Source: Labedaea rhizosphaerae
GTDB taxonomy: Bacteria > Actinomycetota > Actinomycetes > Mycobacteriales > Pseudonocardiaceae
Direction of reading: 5' to 3'
NCBI RefSeq assembly: GCF_004362825.1
Contig: NZ_SNXZ01000003.1
Coordinates: 844,784 to 908,783 of the forward strand
DNA length: 64,000 bases
Below, piece after piece: positions 24,863-33,052 of this stretch. The notes beneath the pieces were generated by a model that saw nothing but the letters and a program-made list of their open reading frames with translations, had not been told where the DNA came from and made no database searches. Position 1 is the first letter of the stretch; the number at the start of each line of letters is the position of its first letter. Position numbers and translations under genes: made by a program.

Positions 24863-25621
24863 ATGCCTGTTCTCGAAGCACATGAGCTCGTGAAGCACTA
24901 CGGCTCGGTGGAGGCCTTGCGCGGCGCGGACTTCACCGTCAACGCGGGCGAAGTCGTCGCGCTCATCGGGGACAACGGCGCCGGGAAGTCCACTTTGGTC
25001 AAATGCCTGTCCGGTGTCGAGCAACCCGACAGTGGCCAGATCCTGTTCGAGGGTGCGCCGATCCGTCTCGAGTCGCCGGTCGCCGCTCGGCGCCTGGGCA
25101 TCGAGACCGTCTACCAGGACCTCGCCGTGGCTCCGGAGCTCGATCCGGCCGCGAACCTGTTCCTGGGCCGGGAAGTTCGGCGGTCCGGGCTGCTCGGCAA
25201 GCTCGGGATGCTGGACAAGGCCGAGATGCGACGGCGTGCCACGGCGGAGTTCGCGCGGCTCGGCGTGACGCTGCAACGCATCGACGTGCCGATCGGCTCG
25301 CTTTCCGGCGGCCAGCGGCAAAGCGTCGCGGTCGCCCGGTCGGTGGTGTGGGCCAGCAAGGTCGTGTTCATGGACGAACCGACCGCGGCCCTCGGTGTGG
25401 TGCAACGCGAACGCGTGCTCGACGTGATCCGCCGGGTCCGCGACGAGGGCATGGCCGTGGTGCTGATCAGCCACAACATGCCCGAGGTGCTCGCGGTGGC
25501 CGACCGGGTCGAGGTGCTGCGCCTGGGCCGCCGGGTCGCCCGGTTCACCGCGGCCGAGGCGACGCTGGCGGACCTGGTCGGCGCGATGACCGGGGCGCTG
25601 ACCCAGGAGGAGACGCGGTGA
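24863..25621 (+). CDS. Sugar ABC transporter ATP-binding protein (single-domain RbsA/MglA type)
   Basis: A 252-residue ATPase with Walker A GDNGAGKST, signature LSGGQRQSVAVARS, Walker B VVFMDEPTAAL and the H-loop LISHN. It is a single nucleotide-binding domain, not the tandem RbsA form, as in FrcA-like systems. ATG follows AGGAGG. The stop overlaps the permease start (GTGA). With the permease and binding protein it forms a complete type I-like carbohydrate importer of the ribose/galactose (CUT2) class. Confidence 0.93.
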   Translation: MPVLEAHELVKHYGSVEALRGADFTVNAGEVVALIGDNGAGKSTLVKCLSGVEQPDSGQILFEGAPIRLESPVAARRLGIETVYQDLAVAPELDPAANLFLGREVRRSGLLGKLGMLDKAEMRRRATAEFARLGVTLQRIDVPIGSLSGGQRQSVAVARSVVWASKVVFMDEPTAALGVVQRERVLDVIRRVRDEGMAVVLISHNMPEVLAVADRVEVLRLGRRVARFTAAEATLADLVGAMTGALTQEETR

Positions 25622-26649
25622 CGGCGGAGGAAGAGGTGGTCAACGGCGGCGCGATCGAGAAGCCGACCCTCGGGGCGCGGCTGCTCGGGGCGAACACGTT
25701 CTGGATCGGGCTCGTGCTGATCGCGTTGTGCGTGGTGTTCGGCGTGCTGGAGCCCACGGCGTTCCTGACCTTGTTCACCGTGCAGACGCTGCTGATCGAG
25801 ACCGCCGTGCTGCTCGTGCTCTCGGTCGGGATGACGTTCGTGATCATCACCGGCGGCATCGACCTGTCGGTCGGTTCGGTGCTGATCTTCTCCGGCATGG
25901 TGTCGGCCAAGGCCATGGAATGGGTGTCCGGCGGGTCTTCCACGAACGCGGGCTGGGGCGTGATCCTCTTCGGACTCGTCGTGGCCATCGTCGCCGGCAC
26001 CGCGTGGGGCATCCTCAATGGACTGTTGATCGCGGCCGCGAAGATCCCGCCCCTGATCGTCACGCTGGGCACGCTCGGCGCGGCGCTGGGCGCGGCCAGC
26101 CTGCTGAACAACGGCTCGGACATCCGCACGCTGCCCAGCACCATGCGCACGACGATCGGCTACGGGACGTCGTTCGGGTACGTGCCGAACCTGGTGATCG
26201 TCGCCGTCGTGCTCACGTTGATCGGCGCGTGGCTGCTGCACACCACGGTGTTCGGCCGGCACACGTTCGCGGTCGGCTCGAACGCCGAGGCGGCGCGCCG
26301 GTCGGGCATCGGCGTGACCCGGCACCTGACGTCGATCTACACGCTCACCGGCGCGCTGGCCGGGGTCGCGGGCTTCATGTCGTTGGCGTACTTCGGATCC
26401 ACGACCATCTCGGCGCACTCGACGGACAACCTCAACGCGATCGCGGCGGTCGTGATGGGCGGCACGAGCCTGTTCGGCGGCGTCGGGACGGTGCTCGGCA
26501 CGGTGATCGGGGTCTTCATCCCGGCCGTGCTGAAGAAGGGCTTCAACATCATCCACGTGCAGGACTTCTGGCAGATGATCGCGGTCGGTGCCGTGCTGAT
26601 CGCTGCGGTCTGGTTCGACCAGCAGCGTCGCCGCTCGCGCAACAGGTGA
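25618..26649 (+). CDS. Sugar ABC transporter permease (CUT2, RbsC/BPD_transp_2)
   Basis: A 343-residue membrane protein of the CUT2 permease family with the marker GMTFVIITGGIDLSVGSV, the conserved VGSNAEAARRSGI loop that contacts the ATPase, and VVMGGTSLFGGVGTVLGT. It starts at GTG overlapping the ATPase stop by GTGA, implying translational coupling. About ten hydrophobic segments are seen. Confidence 0.93.
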   Translation: MTAEEEVVNGGAIEKPTLGARLLGANTFWIGLVLIALCVVFGVLEPTAFLTLFTVQTLLIETAVLLVLSVGMTFVIITGGIDLSVGSVLIFSGMVSAKAMEWVSGGSSTNAGWGVILFGLVVAIVAGTAWGILNGLLIAAAKIPPLIVTLGTLGAALGAASLLNNGSDIRTLPSTMRTTIGYGTSFGYVPNLVIVAVVLTLIGAWLLHTTVFGRHTFAVGSNAEAARRSGIGVTRHLTSIYTLTGALAGVAGFMSLAYFGSTTISAHSTDNLNAIAAVVMGGTSLFGGVGTVLGTVIGVFIPAVLKKGFNIIHVQDFWQMIAVGAVLIAAVWFDQQRRRSRNR

Positions 26650-26660
26650 GGAGTGATCTG

Positions 26661-27653
26661 ATGACCCATCGACCGATCCTGGCGGTCGCCGCCGCCGGCG
26701 CGGCCGTGGCCCTGCTCGCGGCGTGCGGCGGCGGGCAAGTCGGCCAGACCCCTGGCGGTTCTGCCGGTCCCGCGCCAGGCAACAAGAACCTCGTGCTGGT
26801 GCCGGGCGTGCAGAACGAGCCGTTCTACATCTCGATGCAGTGCGGTGCCCAGCAGGAGGCGGCGAAGCTCGGGTACAAACTGGACACGCAGGCACCGCAG
26901 AAGTTCGACGCGTCGCTGCAGACGCCGATCGTGAACGCCTTGGGGGCCAACAAACCCGCCGCCCTGCTGATCGCGCCGACCGACGACGTCGCCATGGCCA
27001 CGCCGATGACGACGTTGAAGAACATGGGCGTGAAGATCATCGAGGTGGACACGGCGTTGCAGGACAAGTCGGTGGCCCAGTCGAGCATCTCGTCGAACAA
27101 CGCCGAGGGCGGCAAGCTCGCAGCGGACACGCTGGCCGGATTGTTGAAGGGGCAGAAGGGTTCCGTGCTGGTGCTCGACACCATCGCCGGCACCTCCACG
27201 ACGAACGCGCGGGCCAAGGGCTTCACCGACGAGCTGGCGAAGTACCCGAACCTGAAGTCGGTCGGCGTGCAGTTCACCCAGAACGAGCCCGACCAGGCCG
27301 CCTCGAAGGTGACGGCGGCGTTGTCGTCCACACCGGACCTGGTGGGCGTCTTCGCCACCAACCTGAACACCGGTGAAGGTGCGGCGACCGGCCTGCACAA
27401 CGCCGGGAAGATCGGGAAGGTGAAGCTGGTCGGCTTCGACGCCAGCCCGTCGGAGGTGGACGGGTTGAAGTCCGGCGACTTCCAGGCGTTGATCGCCCAG
27501 GACCCGGCGGGAATCGGCAAGCAGGGCGTGGATCAGGCCGTGGCCGCGGTGGAGGGCAAACCGGTGCAGCGCACCATCGACGCACCGCTGGTCGCCATCA
27601 CCAAGGACGACATGGACTCGAAGTCGCAGTACTTCTACAAGTCCTCCTGCTGA
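26661..27653 (+). CDS. Sugar ABC transporter substrate-binding lipoprotein
   Basis: A 330-residue binding protein. The N-terminus has a lipobox LLAAC with Cys22, so it is a membrane-anchored lipoprotein. The fold is the periplasmic binding protein type I (RbsB-like): NLVLVPGVQNEPFYISMQCG, QTPIVNALGANKPAALLIAP, GFDASPSEVDGLKSGDF, ALIAQDPAGIGKQGVDQAV. The ligand is not determined; the GH92 neighbour suggests mannose or a mannoside. It is the last gene of the LacI operon and is followed by a hairpin. Confidence 0.93.
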   Translation: MTHRPILAVAAAGAAVALLAACGGGQVGQTPGGSAGPAPGNKNLVLVPGVQNEPFYISMQCGAQQEAAKLGYKLDTQAPQKFDASLQTPIVNALGANKPAALLIAPTDDVAMATPMTTLKNMGVKIIEVDTALQDKSVAQSSISSNNAEGGKLAADTLAGLLKGQKGSVLVLDTIAGTSTTNARAKGFTDELAKYPNLKSVGVQFTQNEPDQAASKVTAALSSTPDLVGVFATNLNTGEGAATGLHNAGKIGKVKLVGFDASPSEVDGLKSGDFQALIAQDPAGIGKQGVDQAVAAVEGKPVQRTIDAPLVAITKDDMDSKSQYFYKSSC

Positions 27654-27660
27654 ATGCCAT

Positions 27661-27703
27661 GAATGTCGCATTCGGGGCGTTGGGCGTCCCGAATGCGACA
27701 TTC
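27661..27703. terminator. Palindromic repeat/terminator GAATGTCGCATTCGGG
   Basis: A perfect 16-bp inverted repeat (GAATGTCGCATTCGGG / CCCGAATGCGACATTC) with an 11-nt loop, 7 bp after the binding-protein stop and facing the convergent GGDEF gene. The sequence looks like a dispersed palindromic element rather than a simple GC terminator, because the stem itself holds the word GAATG...CATTC. Confidence 0.65.
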
Positions 27704-27765
27704 AAGGCAGTGCAAACCAACAGCCCTCGAGGTCGGCAGACCAACCCAGCAACACGCCTGGAGGG

Positions 27766-29289
27766 TTAGGCGGTGGTGAAGTCTTCGGCGGCGCGGACCT
27801 GGTCGCGGCCGCCGTTCTTGGCCTCGTAGACGGCCGCGTCGGCGCGCTGGAGCAGGACCTCGAGGTCCGGCTCACCCATCCAGTCCTCGTAGCCGGCCAC
27901 GCCGATCGACGCCGTGCGGTGGTCGATGATCACCGGCTGGCCGCGCTTGTCGGTCGCCGCCACGCTCATCGCGGAGATGCCCAGACGCACGCGCTCGGCC
28001 ACCATCACCGCGTTGGTGATGTCGGTGTCCGGGAACAGCAGGACGAACTCCTCACCGCCGAAGCGGCCGATGACGTCGCCTTCGCGGACGTGGGTGCCCA
28101 GCACCTCGGCCACCGTGCGCAGCACGGCGTCCCCGGCGGGGTGGCCCCACGTGTCGTTCACGTGCTTGAAGAAGTCCAGGTCGAGGATCGCCACGGCGAG
28201 CTTGCCGCCCGCACCCTGGCGACGCACGCGGGCGATCTCGCGCCCGGCCTGCTCGTTCCAGCCGCGCGAGTTCAGCAGGTCCGTCTTCGGGTCGGTGCGG
28301 GCGTCGCCCCGCAGCCGTTCGATCTGGCGGATCGCCCAGTCGCCGGTGCACAGCAACGGCACCACCAGCAGCGGCGCGAGCCACGCCCACGACGCGGCCA
28401 GGGTCACCACGGCGGCGAGGCAGAGCATCAAGCCGAGCAGCAGGTTGTCCGACCGCGAGCCGATCATCATCGACAGCGTGGCCTTCGGCGCGGTCAGGCC
28501 GATCACACCGGCGATCACGATGGCGCCGATCAGGAAGTACGCGACAGCGCCGATCGCGGTGACCGCGACCGCCTGGTTCGACGACGCCGTGAGGTCCCAC
28601 GACGGCGTGCCCAGCCCCACCACCAGCGACGTCACCAGGACGCTCAGCACGACCTCGGCGCTACCGAAGACGTAGCGGTATAGGGGGCGGCGGCGGATGG
28701 GGTACATCAGCACGCGCAACCAGAGCACGAGCAGTACGGCGTACAGCGGCGGCAGCAGGATCCCGGCGGGGAAGGTCCACACGACCGTGGTGTCCACGTG
28801 GGGACCGGCGCTGTTGTCGCGCCGGCTCTCCTCGGCTCGCCTCGAGAACCACACGTGCACCGCGGCACACGCCATCAGCAGACCGAGATCCCGCAGGTCA
28901 GCGAGCCCGGGCGTGCGCGCGATCGAGGCGAGCACGCCGGTGGCCAGGACGACCAGGGCCTCGATGGACAGCAGGTAGGCCAGCGCCGGCTTGGGCAGCG
29001 ACCAGAGGCCCCACGTGCGAAATTGAAACTTCCTTTGCACAATTGAGCCCCCGGGGTGTTCACTGCCTCCCGGGTCGGTCACACTTGACGTGGCTTCGGA
29101 TTCGTTTGGATCATGGGATGGCGCGAGGGACTCGGCCTCGCTCGCGCGGTCTTCTCGAGGAGGTGCGGTCGATGCGGAACCGCGACTGGTGAGCTCCACC
29201 TTCTCATCATCCTGCCGGCGCGCAGTGTCCGCCGGACCAGCTGCTACCTGGGGAGACGTGCGATGAACGAACCGCTTAGCGGTGACCAT
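27766..29289 (-). CDS. Membrane diguanylate cyclase (GGDEF) with disordered N-terminal region
   Basis: A 507-residue protein. Residues 1-90 are polar and low-complexity (Ser/Glu/Pro-rich), followed by several membrane helices (about 105-320), and a GGDEF domain at the C-terminus with GGEEF at about 411 and an intact I-site REGD five residues before. Both active and feedback-inhibited cyclase function are expected. ATG 29287-29289 has a GGGAGGGGG site; a longer frame upstream lacks one. Paralogue of the cyclase at 10876 in overall layout. Confidence 0.88.
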   Translation of the reverse strand: MVTAKRFVHRTSPQVAAGPADTARRQDDEKVELTSRGSASTAPPREDRASEAESLAPSHDPNESEATSSVTDPGGSEHPGGSIVQRKFQFRTWGLWSLPKPALAYLLSIEALVVLATGVLASIARTPGLADLRDLGLLMACAAVHVWFSRRAEESRRDNSAGPHVDTTVVWTFPAGILLPPLYAVLLVLWLRVLMYPIRRRPLYRYVFGSAEVVLSVLVTSLVVGLGTPSWDLTASSNQAVAVTAIGAVAYFLIGAIVIAGVIGLTAPKATLSMMIGSRSDNLLLGLMLCLAAVVTLAASWAWLAPLLVVPLLCTGDWAIRQIERLRGDARTDPKTDLLNSRGWNEQAGREIARVRRQGAGGKLAVAILDLDFFKHVNDTWGHPAGDAVLRTVAEVLGTHVREGDVIGRFGGEEFVLLFPDTDITNAVMVAERVRLGISAMSVAATDKRGQPVIIDHRTASIGVAGYEDWMGEPDLEVLLQRADAAVYEAKNGGRDQVRAAEDFTTA

Positions 29290-29517
29290 CGCACCCCCTC
29301 CCGCGGCGACAACGGACCCCGGCCCACGTCGCGCTCTACCCCTACATCGTCTCACATCTCGGATCCGTGACCCCCGGAGATACTGGTTTTTCACCAGGAT
29401 CCGCCGATTGACCGGACACAGCCCAGGGTAGCGAATCGACTACCAATCGCAGCGGCCGAATGGCCTAAAATACAGTCTCATTCCATCCGAACGGCGGGGG
29501 CCATTCGGATGTTCGGC

Positions 29518-30399
29518 CTAAGCGCTGCGCACCGGGGAGAGCCACTTCCGCAGCAACGGGGGCTGCCGCTTCTCCAACCCGTAGGGCTCGAGGTGAGCCC
29601 GGAACACCTCGGTGAACGCGTGGGTGACGCCTTCGACGTCCCACGAGGACCGCTCGAGGATGGGTTCCTTGAAGTAGGGCTGCCCGACGATGTGCAGCTG
29701 GGGGCCGTTGCAGCGGACCAGCTGGCCGGTGATGCCGGCGGCGGCGTCCGAAAGCAGGAACAGCACCAGCGGCGCGATGAGCGACGGGGTGCGCTCCGGC
29801 GGGCAGTTGCGTGCGGCCCGCGCGGACGCCCGCACCATGCGCGTGTGGGCCAGCGGGCAGACGCCGTTGACCCGGATGCCGGCCTCCTCGAGGTCCAGCG
29901 CCCACGAATACGTCAGCGAGGCCACCGCACCCTTTGTCGCGGAGTACGTACCGAGTGAGCGCTGGCCCAGAGACGCTCCCGATGAGATGTTCACGATCGA
30001 CCCACCGCCGGTGGCCCGCATCGCCTTGATGGCCGCGACGCCCGGGTAGATCACACCGAGCACGTTCACCTCGACCATCCTGCGGACCTGCTCGGGGTCC
30101 TCGTCCCACGGCAGCGCGTCGTTGTTCAGGCCCGCGTTGTTCACCAGCCCGTCGACCCGGCCGTACTCCTCGACGCACCCGTCGATCAATGCCTGCGCCT
30201 GCGCCGGGTCGGCCACGTCGTGCCCGCTGACCCGCGCGGCGCCGCCTTCCTCGCGGATCGCCACGGCGACCTGCTCGGCCATGTCCACGTCGATGTCGTT
30301 GACCACCACCGCCGCGCCCGCACGCCCGGCGTGGCGCGCATAGGCCTCGCCGAGTCCCCGGCCTGCCCCGGTCACCACGACCACTTTGCCGTCCAGCAT
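29518..30399 (-). CDS. Short-chain dehydrogenase/reductase (SDR)
   Basis: A 293-residue classical SDR: cofactor motif TGAGRGLG (9-16), acidic residue in VNDID, NNAG, catalytic Ser in NISSGAS and YSATK. The C-terminus is longer than usual and ends with HAFTEVFRAHLEPYG-like text. ATG 30399 follows an AGGTGG-type site. It resembles SDRs of the acyl-CoA or steroid oxidation kind in actinomycetes, but the substrate cannot be read. Upstream (30400-30755) is an intergenic region shared with the divergent phospholipase fusion gene. Confidence 0.88.
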   Translation of the reverse strand: MLDGKVVVVTGAGRGLGEAYARHAGRAGAAVVVNDIDVDMAEQVAVAIREEGGAARVSGHDVADPAQAQALIDGCVEEYGRVDGLVNNAGLNNDALPWDEDPEQVRRMVEVNVLGVIYPGVAAIKAMRATGGGSIVNISSGASLGQRSLGTYSATKGAVASLTYSWALDLEEAGIRVNGVCPLAHTRMVRASARAARNCPPERTPSLIAPLVLFLLSDAAAGITGQLVRCNGPQLHIVGQPYFKEPILERSSWDVEGVTHAFTEVFRAHLEPYGLEKRQPPLLRKWLSPVRSA

Positions 30400-30755
30400 G
30401 GGTTCCACCTGCCCTCCCCTTGAGACCTGCCCCGATGCCAAGTCTTGGGGAGCGGTGACCACCCCGGTGAGCACGCTCGGCGAGCGGCCGTGACAGTGCG
30501 CCGAACGCCAGCACGGGCGACTACCCCGTAGGTACCAAGCGGCTGTACCGCCACCCCGAATTTTGGGCCGAGCGCGAGCTGGCCCAGGCGGCGCCGGCGG
30601 TGATCGAGGCGGAACGCCGAAACGCGTGGGCTGTCAGCCGCACCCAAGGGGAACGAGACGCAGCTCAACCGCGGAAAACCCCGCCACCCGCGGCCGACAA
30701 CGCCCGGCAACCGGGCTCGGAAAACCCGGGGAGGCGGGACTGTAGCCTGGCTGGG
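30400..30755. other. Divergent promoter region without a visible gene
   Basis: I see no gene with a convincing start. Short frames present are shadows. It should hold the promoters of the SDR gene (minus) and the phospholipase fusion gene (plus). Confidence 0.4.
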
Positions 30756-32951
30756 ATGCGCGTTCCAGCCACGGTTCCGGGTCCGGCACGGCGGTCGCCC
30801 CGGCCGGACTGGGCCGGGCACGGCCCGCTGTCCCGGTTGCCCAGGCTGCTCTGGGCGTTCGTGGTGATCCTCGCGGTGCTGGCGTTCGGCGTGGTGGCCT
30901 CCAGGCCCGCGGCGCCCCCGGACGACCGGCAGCTCTCCCCCGACGTCGCGGCCGCGGCCCAGGCCATCGACGACCTGCTGCACCCCGGCGCACCCGGGCG
31001 CGACGCGGTCGCCGACCTGCCGCCCGACTTCACCGCGGTCAGCCACGTCGTGCCCGGGCACATGCTCGCCCCTGACGGCACGGTCCGGTCGGTGCACACC
31101 GACGGCGGCTGCTCGACGCCGTGGGGCGACGACAACACCAAGTGGAACTACGGCGTCAGCTGCAAGGCCCACGACCTCGGCTACGACCTGCTGCGCTACG
31201 CGGCGGCCAAGGGCGAGCCGCTCGCGCCGCAGATCCGCCGCGACCTGGACAACCGGCTGTCCTACGACATGCACCACATGTGCGACATCGACCCGCAGAA
31301 CTCGGCGGGCACGTGCCGGGTGGTCGCGTCGATCTACTCGGCCGGTCTCGTCGTGAACTCCTGGCACCAGCGCTGGGGCCCGCCGCGCGGCGATCCGTTC
31401 GGGTCGTGGGCGCTGGGCCTGCTGGTGATCGGGCTGCTGCTGGCCGTGCGGGTGCCGGGGCTGGCCCAGCCGCGCTCGCGGCGCAAGCGCGGCACCGTCG
31501 AGCTGACCGCGCACCGGCACGACCCGGCCCCGGCCAGCCCGATGTCGGCGTTGCGGGTGGCGAGCCTGGGCGCGATCGTGCTCGGCGAATCGGTGCTCGC
31601 GCTGGTGCACTGGGGTCCGGGCGAGCCGTCCTGGGTGTGGCCGCTGACCTGGCTCTTCCAGCTCGCGCCGCTGTTCTTCTTCGCGGGCGGGCACGCGAAC
31701 CTGCTGGCGTGGCGGGCGACCCGCGCACAAGGTGGCGGGTTCGGCGCGTACCTGGCCGGGCGGGTGTGCTGGCTGATCCGGCCGGTGCTCGCCTTCGTGA
31801 CCGCGTGGCTGCTCGTGCCGCTCGCGCTCGAGCTCCTCGACGTCCCGTCGGCCGCGGTCAACGCGGTCGGGCGCCTGGTGATCCAGCCGTTGTGGCTGCT
31901 CGGGCTGTACCTGATCGCGGTGGCGCTCACGCCGTTGCTGGACGCCGTGCACCGGCGCCTGCCGCTGACGTTGACCGCCGTCGTCGTCATCGTGGCGGTC
32001 GTGGTCGGCACCATCGGACGCACCGCGGTGGCGGGCGAGGTGTCCGGCGTCGTGCTCGCCCTGCTGTTCCAGCAGCTGGCCATGCTCTACGCCGACGGGC
32101 GGCTGCGTGCCTTGCCGCGGTGGGCCGGAGCGGCCGTCGCGGTGCTCGCGCTCGGCGGGCTGATCGCGTTGACCACGGCCGGCGGTCACCCGAAGATGCT
32201 GATCGCCGAGCCGACCGAGAGCGCGGTGCTGGCGCCGTCGATCGCCGGGGTGATGCTGCTCGGGCTCGTGCAGCTCGGCATCGTCCTGACCTACCACGGC
32301 GGGGCGCCGAAGCCCGGGCCGCGGCTGGCCCGGATGCTCGGCGCCGTGCGGACCGCGCCGATGACCGCATACCTGCTGTACCTGTGCGCGGTGCTGGTGG
32401 TCGCGGGCGTGATCGGCGCGATCCGGGTGTCGGGTGGTCCCGCGATCGCCGCGGCCTGGCTGCTGCGCCCGCAGACGTGGTTCGCGGTGTTGCTGGTCCT
32501 GGTGCCGACGATCGTGGTGTTCCTGTGGTTCGAGCGGCACCGCCCGCTGACCATGCCGGTGCCGCGGCCGGGCTCGCTGACCGACGGCATCGCGGCCAGC
32601 CTCGGCGTCGGGTACGGCGCGCTGGGCGTGCTCGGGTTCGCCGTGACCAGCCTCACCGGCGTCGACCAGACCCCGGTGCTCTTCGGGCTGCCGCTGGACC
32701 CGATGACCAACCTCATCCACCTGCTCCTGGGTTGGTACCTGGTGCACACGGTGCGGATCGGCACCGGCTCGCGGCCGGGTCCGTGGCTGCTCACGGCCGT
32801 GGCCTGCTGGCCACCGATGATCGCCACGTCCGGCATCGCCGTGACGGCCGTGCACGGCGCCACCATGGCCGTCGCCCTGGTGTGTGCCCTGGTCACGCTC
32901 GTGCAAGCGGCCCGTGAGCCGCTCGCGTGGGGCGCCGAGGCGGCCGGGTGA
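30756..32951 (+). CDS. Fusion of bacterial phospholipase A2 domain and membrane acyltransferase-3 domain
   Basis: A 731-residue protein. After a first membrane helix (RLLWAFVVILAVLAFGVVAS) comes a prokaryotic phospholipase A2 domain (about 60-200) with the active-site motif SCKAHDLGYDLLRYA (His-Asp pair) and Cys pairs (GGCSTPWGDD, HHMCDIDPQN). From about residue 250 on there are some ten transmembrane helices of the acyltransferase-3 type (PLTWLFQLAPLFFFAGGHAN matches the conserved entry motif of that family). Both active regions look intact. This suggests a surface enzyme that releases a fatty acid from phospholipid and possibly passes an acyl group on. ATG 30756 is used; a frame open further upstream is not needed. 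No operon partner is obvious. Confidence 0.82.
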   Translation: MRVPATVPGPARRSPRPDWAGHGPLSRLPRLLWAFVVILAVLAFGVVASRPAAPPDDRQLSPDVAAAAQAIDDLLHPGAPGRDAVADLPPDFTAVSHVVPGHMLAPDGTVRSVHTDGGCSTPWGDDNTKWNYGVSCKAHDLGYDLLRYAAAKGEPLAPQIRRDLDNRLSYDMHHMCDIDPQNSAGTCRVVASIYSAGLVVNSWHQRWGPPRGDPFGSWALGLLVIGLLLAVRVPGLAQPRSRRKRGTVELTAHRHDPAPASPMSALRVASLGAIVLGESVLALVHWGPGEPSWVWPLTWLFQLAPLFFFAGGHANLLAWRATRAQGGGFGAYLAGRVCWLIRPVLAFVTAWLLVPLALELLDVPSAAVNAVGRLVIQPLWLLGLYLIAVALTPLLDAVHRRLPLTLTAVVVIVAVVVGTIGRTAVAGEVSGVVLALLFQQLAMLYADGRLRALPRWAGAAVAVLALGGLIALTTAGGHPKMLIAEPTESAVLAPSIAGVMLLGLVQLGIVLTYHGGAPKPGPRLARMLGAVRTAPMTAYLLYLCAVLVVAGVIGAIRVSGGPAIAAAWLLRPQTWFAVLLVLVPTIVVFLWFERHRPLTMPVPRPGSLTDGIAASLGVGYGALGVLGFAVTSLTGVDQTPVLFGLPLDPMTNLIHLLLGWYLVHTVRIGTGSRPGPWLLTAVACWPPMIATSGIAVTAVHGATMAVALVCALVTLVQAAREPLAWGAEAAG

Positions 32952-33052
32952 ACAAGGCGTCGAGCGGTATGTGCCACCCTGTGCACAACCCACGGCGCTG
33001 CCCGGGCGTCTGATCCTGTGTCGGGGGCATTGCATCAGTCGGGAGGAACAGC

